From: Lachnospiraceae bacterium XBD2001
Lineage (GTDB): Bacteria > Bacillota > Clostridia > Lachnospirales > Lachnospiraceae
DNA length: 64,000 nt
Reading direction: 5' to 3'
NCBI GenBank assembly: GCA_900116395.1
Contig: FPAN01000004.1
Span: 1-64,000 of the forward strand
The translations under genes and the position numbers were made by a program. The notes below the pieces were generated by a model that had not been told where the DNA came from, did not search any database, and worked only from the letters and a program-made list of their open reading frames with translations. This document shows, piece by piece, positions 9,224 through 19,162 of this stretch (the first letter of the stretch is position 1; each line of letters opens with the position of its first letter).

Positions 9224-10372
9224 TTACTTGCCCTCCTTCTGATCGTAATAACGGTAGCAGCTTACCTTATGAGTCTCAGACAATGAAATCTCGCAAGGAT
9301 ACTCACCGTTACAAGCCTCGATGCACTTATCGCAACGATCCTTGAAATAGCAGTAGTTCGGCATGTTGATTGGGTTCGGAACCTTACCCGGAATGGAGTA
9401 AAGCTCATCTACTTCCTTGCCTACTACCGGCTTAGATGCCATCAAACCAATGGTGTATGGATGGGAAGGATGCTCGAAGATATCTTCTGCAGTACCTTTC
9501 TCTACTACACGTCCTGCATACATAACAACGACGTAATCAGCCATCTCAGCGATTACACCAAGGTCATGGGTAATCAACATAATGGAAGAATTGATCTCGT
9601 CCTTCAAGTTACGGAGAAGGTCAAGAATCTGCGCCTGGATGGTTACATCCAATGCGGTGGTCGGCTCATCGGCAATGATAACCTTCGGATTGCATGCCAG
9701 TGCCATAGCGATAACGATACGCTGACGCATACCACCGGAAAGCTCGTGAGGGAACATCTTGTATACGCCCTCGCTGTTTGCAATACCAACCTGCTCTAAG
9801 AGCTCGATACAACGAGCCTTGATGTCTTCCTTGGTCTTGCCTTCGCCATCATGAAGCTCAATAACCTCTTCGATCTGCTCACCGATACGGAATACCGGGT
9901 TCAGAGAAGTCATCGGCTCCTGGAAGATCATGGATACTTCGTTACCACGAATCTTCTGCATTGCTTCCTGAGGAGTCTTGGCAATATCGTATACCTTGTC
10001 TCCTAAGTTCAAGCGAATCTCACCGGACAAAATCTGTCCGTGTGGACGCTGTAATAACTGCATTAAGGAAAGAGAGGTAACGGACTTACCGCAACCGGAC
10101 TCTCCTACAACACCTACCGTCTTACCGATTGGTACATCGAAGGAAACACCGTCTACAGACTTAACGGTACCGGCATCAGTAAAGAAGTAGGTATGTAAAT
10201 CATCAAACTCAACCGCATTTTCCGGATTCTTCATCTGGGTTGTGTACTCAGATTCCGGAACATTTTTGCGCTTTCTCTTTTTCTCTAGTTCATTGGTAAT
10301 CTTACGATTGGCCTTGGAAATCTTGCGTGCTTCCTTGGCGGTAAGATATCCCTCTGGATGTTTCTTAGCCAT
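9224..10372 (-). CDS. oppD: Oligopeptide ABC importer ATPase OppD
   Basis: This is the second ATPase of the importer, about 382 residues from the preferred ATG at 10372, which has AAGGTGG 5 bases upstream; a GTG three codons earlier is less likely. An unusual basic N-terminal extension of about 50 residues precedes the ATPase core. Walker A GESGCGKS, signature LSGGMRQR, Walker B IIADEP and the C-terminal oligo_HPY Cys motif are present. It directly follows oppC and precedes oppF, the normal opp order. Confidence 0.93.
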   Translation of the reverse strand: MAKKHPEGYLTAKEARKISKANRKITNELEKKRKRKNVPESEYTTQMKNPENAVEFDDLHTYFFTDAGTVKSVDGVSFDVPIGKTVGVVGESGCGKSVTSLSLMQLLQRPHGQILSGEIRLNLGDKVYDIAKTPQEAMQKIRGNEVSMIFQEPMTSLNPVFRIGEQIEEVIELHDGEGKTKEDIKARCIELLEQVGIANSEGVYKMFPHELSGGMRQRIVIAMALACNPKVIIADEPTTALDVTIQAQILDLLRNLKDEINSSIMLITHDLGVIAEMADYVVVMYAGRVVEKGTAEDIFEHPSHPYTIGLMASKPVVGKEVDELYSIPGKVPNPINMPNYCYFKDRCDKCIEACNGEYPCEISLSETHKVSCYRYYDQKEGK

Positions 10373-10382
10373 ATATACCACC

Positions 10383-11915
10383 TTATCTCTTCATACGTGG
10401 GTCGAAGGCATCACGAAGGCCATCACCTACGAAGTTAAATCCTAATACTGCAATCAACAAACAGATTCCTGCTGGAATCCATACGAACCAATAGTGTGTC
10501 ATAACGAATGCGTTATTAACATCATTGATGATGTTACCCCAAGAAGCGAATGGGAACTTAACACCAAGTCCTAAGAAGGATAAGGTTGCTTCTGTAATAA
10601 TGGTAGAACCAAGGCTCATAGTACAAATAACGATGAGCTGTGGAATTACATTCGGAATCAAGTGCTTAAAAATACGCTTGCTGGTACGAATACCACATGC
10701 CTCGGTAGCAGTCATGAACTCCTGCTCACGCAAGGAAAGAATCTGACCACGAACCAGACGTGCAATACTTGGCCATCCTAAGAAACCAAGGATTAACATC
10801 AGGTATAACATACGAATCTGCGGATCCAACTTCATGGCATCCATCGCCGCACCTAAGATAATGATAAGTGGCAGAGACGGAATACAATAGAAGATATCTA
10901 CGATTCGCATGATGAGGTTGTCTACCCAACCTCCGAAGTAACCACTGATACCACCGAGGATAATTCCAAGAACTGCCTCAATGATAACAACGATGAAACC
11001 GATGATCAAAGATACGCGGCCACCGTACATCAAACGGGTTAACATATCCATACCGTTGGTGTCGGTACCAAGCCAATGCTCCTTGGAAGGAGAAGCATAA
11101 GAATCATATACGTAAGTCTCCGTTCCTTCGGTAATGGACCATACCTTCGCAGTTGCATCATAAGAGATGTTGTAATGATGCTCTTCACCATCATCTCCAA
11201 CAAAGTCGAATTCCTTCGCATCCGCAGCAATCTGTGCTGCAGCTTCCTCACCGTACTCACGGGAGATTACCACATCACTCTGTGCAGAAGAAATAACAAA
11301 ACGGGTAATGTAACCAACCGTCTCGCCGTTCTTCACAATATTACCGTCATCGTCCAAGGTATACTCAGCATCGCCTACGGTAAATGTCTTCTCACCATTG
11401 GTATATGCAATAAGTGCTGCATGAATCTCATCAAAGCTCAAGTCAGCAATCTTATTAACAATATCCTTGAAGGCAATTGCTACGGTCTCTCCATTCATGG
11501 AAATCATATAGAAGTCCTTGCCCTCTTCCGTCAACTCATAAGTTGCATCCTTGGTCTCGAAGGTAGTCTCACCCTTACCCTGAGCCAGTAAGAATTTAGC
11601 CTGGGCAACGGAGTCGAAGTTCTGTCCGTCTGCGCTTAAGTAACGGAAGTCTGCGTTCTGGGTTACGGCTGCATATTCCTTCTTCAGATCGGTATACTTG
11701 TAGAACTGCTCATCCTGACGGTATGGGCTAATCAATCCACCGATAAAAGAAAAAATAAACATACTAATCAACATCACCATTCCTACAACCGCCAAACGGT
11801 TACGGAAGAAACGCTGTGCTACCAGTGCTCCCGGTGATAAGGTTCTGACACGACGGTCATCATTCAGAGACAGCTGCTCGTTGTCTTTATTTTCAGTATT
11901 CTGCAAATCGCTCAT
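10383..11915 (-). CDS. oppC: Oligopeptide ABC importer permease OppC with large external insertion
   Basis: The start is the ATG at 11915 (GGAGG 7 bases upstream), giving 510 residues against about 300 for ordinary OppC. Residues 40-60 form the first membrane helix. Residues about 66-275 are an extra extracytoplasmic segment. The conserved OppC sequence resumes at PSKEHWLGTD with five more helices and the EAA loop (ACGIRTSKRIF). The insertion holds three related beta-rich stretches of the type DATYELTEEG, DAEYTLDDDG and EHHYNISYDA. A role in docking the unusually large binding protein encoded upstream is inference. It pairs with OppB. Confidence 0.9.
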   Translation of the reverse strand: MSDLQNTENKDNEQLSLNDDRRVRTLSPGALVAQRFFRNRLAVVGMVMLISMFIFSFIGGLISPYRQDEQFYKYTDLKKEYAAVTQNADFRYLSADGQNFDSVAQAKFLLAQGKGETTFETKDATYELTEEGKDFYMISMNGETVAIAFKDIVNKIADLSFDEIHAALIAYTNGEKTFTVGDAEYTLDDDGNIVKNGETVGYITRFVISSAQSDVVISREYGEEAAAQIAADAKEFDFVGDDGEEHHYNISYDATAKVWSITEGTETYVYDSYASPSKEHWLGTDTNGMDMLTRLMYGGRVSLIIGFIVVIIEAVLGIILGGISGYFGGWVDNLIMRIVDIFYCIPSLPLIIILGAAMDAMKLDPQIRMLYLMLILGFLGWPSIARLVRGQILSLREQEFMTATEACGIRTSKRIFKHLIPNVIPQLIVICTMSLGSTIITEATLSFLGLGVKFPFASWGNIINDVNNAFVMTHYWFVWIPAGICLLIAVLGFNFVGDGLRDAFDPRMKR

Positions 11916-11928
11916 GACTGCCTCCTTC

Positions 11929-12915
11929 CTATTCAATACGTACGCGAGGATCAACCACTGCGTACAAAATATCAGACAATAAGTTACCAAGTAAGGTCAA
12001 AATGGCCATAAAGGTCAGGTAGAACATGGAGAACGGAATATCTCCGGCAACCATGGCCTGATAAGAGGTATAACCGATACCAGGAATCATGAACAGGGTC
12101 TCAGTAATCAATGCACCAGCAAAAAGACCCGGAAGGGAACCACCTACGATGGTTACCAAAGGAATCAAGGTATTGCGGAAGGCATGATGATAGATAACCG
12201 TACGCTCGGACAATCCCTTGGCACGTGCGGTACGGATATAATCAGAGTTCAATACTTCCAACATGTTGGTACGGGTATAACGCATCAGAGATCCGATGGA
12301 TACAATAACCAGGGTAAGGATTGGTAATACCAAGTGGTTGGCCTTATCCAAGAACTGTCCCATTGCATCTAACTTCGCGTAGTCACGACCTACGATTCCG
12401 TAGAGGTCGAACCATCCCAACTTAACGGAGAATAAAAGCTTCAATAAGGTTGCGAAAAAGAAGGTTGGCAAAGAAATACCAATCAACGCACCTGCGGTAA
12501 TTGCATAGTCTGCTCTGGAATACTGCTTGGTTGCAGCGATAACTCCAAGAGGAATTGCAATTAAAAGCTCAATAACAAAGGCGATCAATCCCATAACGAA
12601 AGATAACCAGATAACCTCAGAGAACTTCTGGGTTACCGGAACGGTATACTTCCAGCTGTCGCCAAAATCCAAACGAATTGCATCCTTCAGCCAGACAAAA
12701 TAGCCTGCTACTACGCCCTTGTCTAAGCCGTATGATTCGTTCAACTGGGCAATCCACTCCTCGTAAGGCTTGGAACCCGGTGCCTGTGCTAACTGCATTG
12801 CCATGGTCTCTACATAAGATGCCGGCAAGCTTCGCATCAGCGCATAAATAATGAATGTTACACATGCGAGAATAAGTACAGAAAGACCTAATCTCTTTAA
12901 AATAAATTTGCGCAT
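11929..12915 (-). CDS. oppB: Oligopeptide ABC importer permease OppB
   Basis: The 328-residue permease has six predicted membrane helices, a conserved N terminus (ILKRLGLSVLILACVTFIIY) and the cytoplasmic EAA loop IRTARAKGLSERTV that contacts the ATPases. It sits 13 bp upstream of oppC. A terminator at 12943-12971 lies between it and the binding-protein gene, so it is probably expressed at a lower level than that gene by read-through. Confidence 0.93.
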   Translation of the reverse strand: MRKFILKRLGLSVLILACVTFIIYALMRSLPASYVETMAMQLAQAPGSKPYEEWIAQLNESYGLDKGVVAGYFVWLKDAIRLDFGDSWKYTVPVTQKFSEVIWLSFVMGLIAFVIELLIAIPLGVIAATKQYSRADYAITAGALIGISLPTFFFATLLKLLFSVKLGWFDLYGIVGRDYAKLDAMGQFLDKANHLVLPILTLVIVSIGSLMRYTRTNMLEVLNSDYIRTARAKGLSERTVIYHHAFRNTLIPLVTIVGGSLPGLFAGALITETLFMIPGIGYTSYQAMVAGDIPFSMFYLTFMAILTLLGNLLSDILYAVVDPRVRIE

Positions 12916-12942
12916 TTTCTCATGCTCCCGTGAAATAAAAAA

Positions 12943-12972
12943 GTAGAGCTGTCTTTACAAACAGCTCTACCA
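12943..12972 (-). terminator. Intra-operon terminator between oppA and oppB
   Basis: On the minus strand TAGAGCTGT pairs with ACAGCTCTA around an 8-base loop and is followed by CTTTTTTA. It stands after the binding-protein gene and before the permease genes. That is the usual position of a leaky terminator that keeps binding protein in excess over transporter. Confidence 0.75.
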
Positions 12973-13047
12973 TTATACATCATCTCTCTTCAAATAGGAA
13001 CAATGTATGCCCATGATAGACAGATGTTTTTTTGTTTTTTTCTGTAT

Positions 13048-13070
13048 ACAATCCACAACTTGTGGATTGT
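13048..13070. repeat. Perfect 23-bp palindrome downstream of oppA
   Basis: ACAATCCACAA and TTGTGGATTGT are exact complements around a single C. A T-rich run (13027-13041) lies on the side away from oppA but reads as A on the oppA transcript, so this is not a simple terminator for oppA. It could be an mRNA 3'-end stabilising hairpin or a protein site. The sequence only partly resembles a DnaA box. Confidence 0.5.
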
Positions 13071-13085
13071 GTTGCGTAATGCAGA

Positions 13086-15350
13086 TTAGTTCAACTCAAG
13101 AGTCTCAATCTCTGCATACCACTGCCAGTATGGAGTCATATCCTTAGGCAATGTATCAACATTAACACGCTCAGAAGAAACAATGATTGCTTCGGATCTC
13201 TGGTATACCGGAAGCTCTACGCCCCAGTCCATGATGATTTCCATAGCAGCCTTGTAAAGTCCCTTACGATAGGTCTGATCGGTAGACTGACGAGCAGATA
13301 CGATCAAGTCATCAAGGTCAGCGTCGTTAATCTTGTAGTAGTTGGTAGATCCAGCAGAGTGATACAGCTGATACATATCCGGATCAGCAGTAGACTGCCA
13401 AGCAGCACACCACATCTCAGCAGCACCGGACTGGTAGCTTGCATAGAGATCGGAAGCGTTTGCCAAATCGTTTACAGTCAAAGTAAATCCGATGGACTTG
13501 AATGCATCAGCAGCATTCTTAAGGATTAAGAATGTAGGATGGTCTCCCTGTCCACCACCACCGATGTTAACGGTGTACTCAAGCTTAGCGCCTTCTGGAG
13601 CTGCAGTTAACTTACCATCTTCAACAGTGTATCCTGCTGCTTCGAAGTAACCAAGAGCTGCATCAAGAGCTGCCTTGTACTTCTCATCAGCACTCATACC
13701 GGAAGTATAAATATCGTTACCCTCTGCATCCTTGGAGTAAGCAATCTGGTATCCATCATCGGTTACCTGTGGAGCTGCCCAAGAAGTATTGGAGATTGGG
13801 TAGTTGATTACAGAAGCGGTCTCACCGTAGTAAGAATCAATTCCCTCATCTCTGTATGCAGCGATTACAGTATCAATTGCCTTACGAAGTGCCTTGGACT
13901 CTGCAGAAGCAGGATCATTGCCAACCTTTACGTTGTCAGCAGAGATACCAACATATCCGTATCCACGGAAGTCGATTAACTCAGTATCGATAACAGATCC
14001 TCTTAACTCCTCAGAACCGTTAATCTCAGAAATCTGCTTAGCTACTTCGCTGGAGTAAGATGGGTTCGCAACATCAAGTGTTCCGGTCTGAACACCGGTC
14101 AACTTATCAGCTTCCTGGGTCTCTTTAACGTTCAAGTGAGCGATCTTCGGAGCACCTAAGAAGTAATTCTCGTTAGCGTCCATGTAAACAGTACCATCGG
14201 AGTAATCCTTGAATACGTATGGACCAGCACCGAGAGGCTGGGTTGTCTTAGCACGTACGGAAGACAAATCACCCTTGTCGAAACCGAACTGGTTGTTGTC
14301 ATAATCGTACTTGCTGGTATCACCATAGTAGTGCAATGGTGCAACCGGGAACTGCAACTGATAAATGAATGCTGCAGACAACTCAGAAGTAGTAATTCTT
14401 AAGCTGTAGTCGCCGGTCTTAACGATACCGGAGATGTTTGGAGCAGACTCACCGGTGGATACACCAACAGTGGAGTAATTGTAAACATCTTCAGGAATTA
14501 AATCAGCAAGAGCAGTACCAGCTGTCTCCTTCTCCATAGCAGAGAAGTTCCAACCATAGTTCTCGCCGATAGCAAGGAAGAAATCCTTAGCGGTTGCGCC
14601 ATCTTCCAATTCAAATCCCCAGCCGGCTGCTGCGGTCTTAACATCCTCAGCATCAGCTGCTGCGCCGTTTTCTACCATATAATCAACGATTTCCTGTGCG
14701 AACTTCACACCACCATCGTTAACAGCATCCCAGAATGCCTTCTGCTGATCTTCTGTCCAAAGAGAGAAGTCAGTATTGTCTTCACCAGCTTCTGCAATTA
14801 ATACAGAAAGGGTAGACATACCACCACGATACTCTTCCAAACCTGCGATAGGCTGAGAATAAATGGTAGCAGATCCATCATAAGTAGGATCACAATATAC
14901 ATATAAAGAGAAAATTGCATCATCTGCGGTAAGTGGCTCACCATCAGAGAACTTAATGTCATCTCTTAACTGAATGTCGTAATCAACGGTTCCGTCTTCG
15001 TTCTCAGTAACGGTAACATCAGATGCAGTCTTGTAAGTATACTCTGTTCCGTTGTACTCACGGGTCTCGCCTTCGATACCCTTAAGAATCGGGTCACCTA
15101 CACGATCGGAAGATACAAGTGCTACCTGTGTATACTCCTGACCAATGTGCGTATCGTCTACGTTCTGACTAAAGAATGGAGAGAACTTAGACTCAAATCC
15201 GGATGCATCAGCAACCAATGTGTCAGCTGCGCCTTCAGCGCTGCCATTGCTCTTGCTTCCTCCCTCGGTAGCCGTCTTACCGCATGCAGCAAAGCTGAAC
15301 GTGGTTGTTGCGGCTAACAGAAGAGCAAGAAGCTTCTTCATGTTTTTCAT
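13086..15350 (-). CDS. oppA: Large oligopeptide-binding lipoprotein (OppA)
   Basis: The preferred start is the ATG at 15350 with GGAGG 7 bases upstream, giving 754 residues. The signal peptide ends in a lipobox (TFSFAACG). The mature protein is a family 5 solute-binding protein: it has [17 protein letters not shown] near 150 and a C-terminal lobe with [20 protein letters not shown]. It is some 200 residues longer than standard OppA, with an extra alanine- and glutamate-rich segment roughly at 210-330. It is the first gene of the opp operon and presents peptides to OppBC. The OppC insertion may be a matching enlargement. Confidence 0.92.
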   Translation of the reverse strand: MKNMKKLLALLLAATTTFSFAACGKTATEGGSKSNGSAEGAADTLVADASGFESKFSPFFSQNVDDTHIGQEYTQVALVSSDRVGDPILKGIEGETREYNGTEYTYKTASDVTVTENEDGTVDYDIQLRDDIKFSDGEPLTADDAIFSLYVYCDPTYDGSATIYSQPIAGLEEYRGGMSTLSVLIAEAGEDNTDFSLWTEDQQKAFWDAVNDGGVKFAQEIVDYMVENGAAADAEDVKTAAAGWGFELEDGATAKDFFLAIGENYGWNFSAMEKETAGTALADLIPEDVYNYSTVGVSTGESAPNISGIVKTGDYSLRITTSELSAAFIYQLQFPVAPLHYYGDTSKYDYDNNQFGFDKGDLSSVRAKTTQPLGAGPYVFKDYSDGTVYMDANENYFLGAPKIAHLNVKETQEADKLTGVQTGTLDVANPSYSSEVAKQISEINGSEELRGSVIDTELIDFRGYGYVGISADNVKVGNDPASAESKALRKAIDTVIAAYRDEGIDSYYGETASVINYPISNTSWAAPQVTDDGYQIAYSKDAEGNDIYTSGMSADEKYKAALDAALGYFEAAGYTVEDGKLTAAPEGAKLEYTVNIGGGGQGDHPTFLILKNAADAFKSIGFTLTVNDLANASDLYASYQSGAAEMWCAAWQSTADPDMYQLYHSAGSTNYYKINDADLDDLIVSARQSTDQTYRKGLYKAAMEIIMDWGVELPVYQRSEAIIVSSERVNVDTLPKDMTPYWQWYAEIETLELN

Positions 15351-15533
15351 AAAACTACCTCCTATGTGATGTCCTCTGCAGGTGCTACTATCCTGCACAG
15401 TCATCGATTTTCCCCTCAGAAGTTCCGCTAGTATTATTTCTCCCGAGTGGTATATATACGCACAACAAAACCTACATGTGTAAAATTTGCTGTACAATAT
15501 ATTTCCTTATTTTAATGATTTTCACCTGTATCG

Positions 15534-16031
15534 TCAATTGTTTTCATCACTTGTTGCAGAAACTTTTTTCCACTGCAATGCTTTGAACAGTATATAAGAA
15601 GAAAATCCACCGGCAGATGCCATCAATTCGCACCAGACAAACAAGCCGGATCCGTGGACAACCGCCGCAGCGATAGCGCTTCCGACGCCGCCTACACCAA
15701 GGAAAAAGGCCGCTGCCGGATACCAGTTCTCAATCTGTTTCTTGGTATACGCCTTAATGCCCTTTTTGTATACGTAGAGCTCTGCCAATCGCCAAGCCAG
15801 AATAATGGCCATAATGGTAGCGATGGTAAAAGGAATCATCACCCAGGGATGACCGTCAGCTCCGGAATCCGGAATGAATCCACAGGCAATCTCGAAGGCT
15901 GCACCGACCACAACGGATAACACCATGCGGCGGCGCAGATGCACATCCATCTCCCAGGTGTAAATCTCACCCATATATTCATATTGATTATTGGCGTTCA
16001 ATCGAACATCTTTCAAATGGTCTTTTTTCAT
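15534..16031 (-). CDS. Small integral membrane protein, function unknown
   Basis: I do not recognise a characterised family. The 165-residue protein has a charged N terminus of about 35 residues and then four hydrophobic segments (about 36-50, 64-86, 104-122, 126-150). Its start codon overlaps the stop of the oligoendopeptidase gene (TAATG), so translation is coupled and a shared role with the peptidase or peptide uptake is possible. Confidence 0.7.
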   Translation of the reverse strand: MKKDHLKDVRLNANNQYEYMGEIYTWEMDVHLRRRMVLSVVVGAAFEIACGFIPDSGADGHPWVMIPFTIATIMAIILAWRLAELYVYKKGIKAYTKKQIENWYPAAAFFLGVGGVGSAIAAAVVHGSGLFVWCELMASAGGFSSYILFKALQWKKVSATSDENN

Positions 16032-17746
16032 TAAAGAATTCCTTCTAAATCATAATTGTCCAGCCACGCCTTGGCACGCTCACACACGCCCTTCAGACAT
16101 GCCTCGTCAAATGGGCTAATCAGGTCTGCATTAGCTACAAGTTCGGTAAATACGCGGCTTCCACCCTGCAAGGTGTAGTCCATGTAGTGCTTGAATGCGT
16201 TCTTCTGGTCCGCTTCCTGCAGCTCCCAAATCTCCAGAGCTACGGTCTGTGCCAAACAGTAATCAATATAGTAGAACGGCATGGAGTAGATATGATGCTG
16301 TCTCTGCCAACCTTCGCCTTCGCTGTAGAACGGAATCTCACCGTCCAACTTCTGCCATGGCATGTAGATGCCTAACAGGCGCTTCCACTCGTCATGACGC
16401 TGTCTTGGCGTCCACTGTGGATTCTCGTATACGCTATGCTGGAAGTGATCCACCATGGTGCCGTACGGAATGAAGGTCAGAGCGCCGGTCAAATGGCTGT
16501 ACAAGAACTTCTTGGTATCCTTGCCGAAGAAGCCCTCTTCCCATGGCCAAGCCAAAAATTCCATGGACATGGAGTGAACTTCACAGGCCTCCATTCCCGG
16601 CCATACCAATTCCTGCGGTCTGGTGCGGTTCATATAATATGCAAATGCATGTCCGGCCTCATGGGTAACGACCTCTACATCGCCCTGGGTACCGTTGAAG
16701 TTGGCAAAAATAAACGGTACTCCATAGTTCGGAATGCCGGTACAGTATCCTCCGCCTTCCTTGCCTTCCTTGGAAAGAACGTCTAAAAGATTCTGCTCCA
16801 ACATACGGTCGAAGAATTCGCCGGTCTCCGGAGACAGGGCACGATAGAACTTCTTAGCAGCTGCTAAAATTTCATCCGGAGTTCCCTGTGGGCGCGGATT
16901 ACCGGAACGGAACTCCAGCGCATTGTCTGCGAAGCTCATTGGGTATTCTTTGCCAAGGCGCTTGGCCTGTTCACGGTAGATGGAATCTGCCAATGGGACT
17001 AAGTATTTTACAACAGCGGCGCGGAACTTCTCCACGTCGTTCTGGTCATAACAGTTACGAACCATGCGATCATAGCCCAGCGGAATATAGTTCTTATGTC
17101 CAAGCATCTTGCCCTGGGCATCACGGTTCTTCACCAGCTTGTCATAGAGCTCGTCCAACTGTTCCTGGTTGTCCTTGTACCACTGGCCTTCTGCCTTCCA
17201 GGCAGCCAGACGACGGGCATCATCCGCGTCGGTCTTGAATGGAGTCATCTGGGAAATGGTATAGGTCTTGCCCTCAAATGGAATCTGTGCGGAAGCAAGC
17301 AACTTCTCATATTCCGTTACCAGCTTATTGGCTTCCTGCATCAGCGGCACCATCTCCGGCTTGAAGCTTCGAATGGCAAGCTTCGCGTTACGGAAAATCA
17401 CATCCCCGTACTTCGTCGTGAAGTCCTCTGCAAATGGACCATCCATCAATGCGGATTTCCACTCATTGGACAACTCCTCCAACTGCGGCATGGTCTCATT
17501 CCAGTAATCCTTCTCTGCCTCCCAGTATGCATCCCGGGTATCAATGGAATGATGGATGGTAGCAAGCTCTGTCATGGTAGTTACATGATTGCTGTATGCG
17601 TCATCTTTTACAAATACTGCATCCGCCTCTTCGAAGGTCTTGGCAGCCTTTAACTCTTCAATATGTTTTGCAAACTGCTCCTTCATCTCATCAAGGGAGA
17701 GTCTTACATATTCCATGTCTTGAAATTTTACGTGTGCTTCAGTCAT
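16031..17746 (-). CDS. pepF: M3-family oligoendopeptidase (PepF-like)
   Basis: The 571-residue enzyme has the zinc motif HEAGH at about 359-363 and the third ligand in EACEVHSMSMEF about 25 residues later. This is the M3 metallopeptidase signature. These enzymes cleave short peptides in the cytoplasm; the adjacent Opp importer is the natural supplier. The length matches the shorter Clostridia oligoendopeptidase branch. AAGGAG lies 7 bases before the ATG. It overlaps the following membrane-protein gene by one base. Confidence 0.93.
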   Translation of the reverse strand: MTEAHVKFQDMEYVRLSLDEMKEQFAKHIEELKAAKTFEEADAVFVKDDAYSNHVTTMTELATIHHSIDTRDAYWEAEKDYWNETMPQLEELSNEWKSALMDGPFAEDFTTKYGDVIFRNAKLAIRSFKPEMVPLMQEANKLVTEYEKLLASAQIPFEGKTYTISQMTPFKTDADDARRLAAWKAEGQWYKDNQEQLDELYDKLVKNRDAQGKMLGHKNYIPLGYDRMVRNCYDQNDVEKFRAAVVKYLVPLADSIYREQAKRLGKEYPMSFADNALEFRSGNPRPQGTPDEILAAAKKFYRALSPETGEFFDRMLEQNLLDVLSKEGKEGGGYCTGIPNYGVPFIFANFNGTQGDVEVVTHEAGHAFAYYMNRTRPQELVWPGMEACEVHSMSMEFLAWPWEEGFFGKDTKKFLYSHLTGALTFIPYGTMVDHFQHSVYENPQWTPRQRHDEWKRLLGIYMPWQKLDGEIPFYSEGEGWQRQHHIYSMPFYYIDYCLAQTVALEIWELQEADQKNAFKHYMDYTLQGGSRVFTELVANADLISPFDEACLKGVCERAKAWLDNYDLEGIL

Positions 17747-17859
17747 ATAAGTACTCCTTTTTCGGTGTTTTGTTTATTTCTTTACACCACGTCCTACTAT
17801 AGCACTTTTTGCTACGAAATCCTATGTTTTAACATATTACACAATCCGTTTTTCCCTTG

Positions 17860-17865
17860 TATAAT
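17860..17865 (+). promoter_or_regulatory. Probable -10 element for the S51-like gene
   Basis: A perfect TATAAT stands 35 bp before the ATG at 17900, with TG directly before it, but no good -35 is visible at 16-18 bp. Distance and orientation fit the downstream gene only. Confidence 0.45.
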
Positions 17866-17899
17866 AGGAGTACAACTATATAAGAAGGGAGGTTTTCTT

Positions 17900-18583
17900 A
17901 TGGCACGTTACGTAATTGATGGCGGAGCATACATGTCCTCTCTCCTACGATTCGGACAATATGCTCTGCGCATGACCTGTCGACCGGCACCGAAAATGCT
18001 GATCATTGATACGGTTGCCGAACCCGGTCTATCCGTCATGACCCGCATCCAAAGGTACTTTGCTCCACTCACCAAGGAAATCCGTCAGCTCCATCTGGAT
18101 CTGAGGGGCTACGAAATGAAAACCATACGACGATGGTTTTCCTGGGCAGACCTCATCTATTTCCCCGAAAACGATTTGGACCACGATATTCCCATCTGGA
18201 CCAAACGTCATCTCCACGAACTTGTGGTAGAAGTTTTCGAGAGAGACTCTGCTGTACTCTTCGCCTCCGGTTGTAGTGGCCTCTGGCTGTCCGAAAAAGG
18301 TTTTGTCCCCAAAAACGACACCCATCACTTCCTCGATTCCATGTTAGATTTACAACACTCCCTATTCATTCCCCACTTTGAAGAAATGGACCAATCCGCG
18401 CTAGAGCTTGAAATTGGCAAAATGCGCTCTCAGGGGTATGCATTAGAATCCAACACTGCCCTGGTCCATAACTGTGGGACGGAATGCTTCCTTGCCACCT
18501 CGGAAGAGGACAAGGCTTATCGATTCATAGAGACGCCCCGTTGGATTATGCGTAAGGACGTTCCTATGACCATTATTGATTAA
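17900..18583 (+). CDS. Peptidase S51 (peptidase E)-like protein
   Basis: The preferred ATG has GGGAGG 7 bases upstream and gives 227 residues, near the usual length of dipeptidase E proteins. The pattern follows that family: a strand ending in IYFPENDL, a candidate nucleophile serine in SGCSGLWL, then SLFIPHFEE matching the family PHxD/E region, and ALESNTALVH. The classical G-x-S-A-G is not kept, so activity is uncertain. It may be a diverged or non-peptidase member. A bidirectional terminator follows directly. Confidence 0.6.
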   Translation: MARYVIDGGAYMSSLLRFGQYALRMTCRPAPKMLIIDTVAEPGLSVMTRIQRYFAPLTKEIRQLHLDLRGYEMKTIRRWFSWADLIYFPENDLDHDIPIWTKRHLHELVVEVFERDSAVLFASGCSGLWLSEKGFVPKNDTHHFLDSMLDLQHSLFIPHFEEMDQSALELEIGKMRSQGYALESNTALVHNCGTECFLATSEEDKAYRFIETPRWIMRKDVPMTIID

Positions 18584-18588
18584 AAAAA

Positions 18589-18606
18589 GGCGGCTTAAAA
18601 GCCGCC
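18589..18606. terminator. Bidirectional terminator
   Basis: GGCGGCTT pairs with AAGCCGCC. On the minus strand it is followed by seven T residues, closing the tyrosine phosphatase gene, and it lies 5 bp after the stop of the convergent S51-like gene. Confidence 0.8.
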
Positions 18607-18616
18607 TCCTGTAATA

Positions 18617-19072
18617 CTATTCAATTCCAATCTCCGCCAAGAATCCCCGACACCCTTCATTCACGTCTTGCCAGGTTGCCTCAAAGTCCCTTGTATACCA
18701 TGGATCAGACACTTCCCGTGGATGGTCGGTATAATCCATAAGAAGCGACAACTTGCCATCCGGATCTTCCGGCCACAGACGCTTCATGTAATACATATTC
18801 TCCCGGTCCATTCCGATGATATAGTCAAAATCATCATAGTCGCTCGCCTTCATCTGGCGCGCTGCATAGCCCCGGCAATCAATACCATGCTCTGCCAGCT
18901 TCGCTCTCGCCGGCGGATACACCGGATTTCCCAACTCTTCCCGGCTGGTAGCCGCACTCTCTATCACAAAATCATCGCCAATTCCCATCCGATCCACCAT
19001 ATCACGCAGCACAAACCGTGCCATTGGTGAGCGACAGATGGAACCATGGCAAATAAATAAGACTTTTTTCAT
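18617..19072 (-). CDS. Low-molecular-weight protein tyrosine phosphatase
   Basis: The 151-residue protein has the N-terminal phosphate-binding loop C-x5-R-S (FICHGSICRSPMA) and the general-acid loop SDPWYT near residue 124. Both are diagnostic of the LMW-PTP family. These cytoplasmic enzymes remove phosphate from tyrosine or, in some Firmicutes, arginine residues. GAGGAG lies 11 bases before the ATG. It marks the edge of conserved chromosome before the AT-rich island. Confidence 0.93.
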   Translation of the reverse strand: MKKVLFICHGSICRSPMARFVLRDMVDRMGIGDDFVIESAATSREELGNPVYPPARAKLAEHGIDCRGYAARQMKASDYDDFDYIIGMDRENMYYMKRLWPEDPDGKLSLLMDYTDHPREVSDPWYTRDFEATWQDVNEGCRGFLAEIGIE

Positions 19073-19162
19073 ACTAATTTTATCTCCTCAAGCCTTCTCA
19101 AAGCCTTGTAAATCATGACTTTTCGACCTTTGTGTACTTTTACTTGAAATTTCACTTTCTTA

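Noticed and set aside
17096..17653. 185-codon ORF on the plus strand inside pepF
   Set aside because: Shadow frame opposite a well-supported M3 peptidase gene; no ribosome site and no family pattern.
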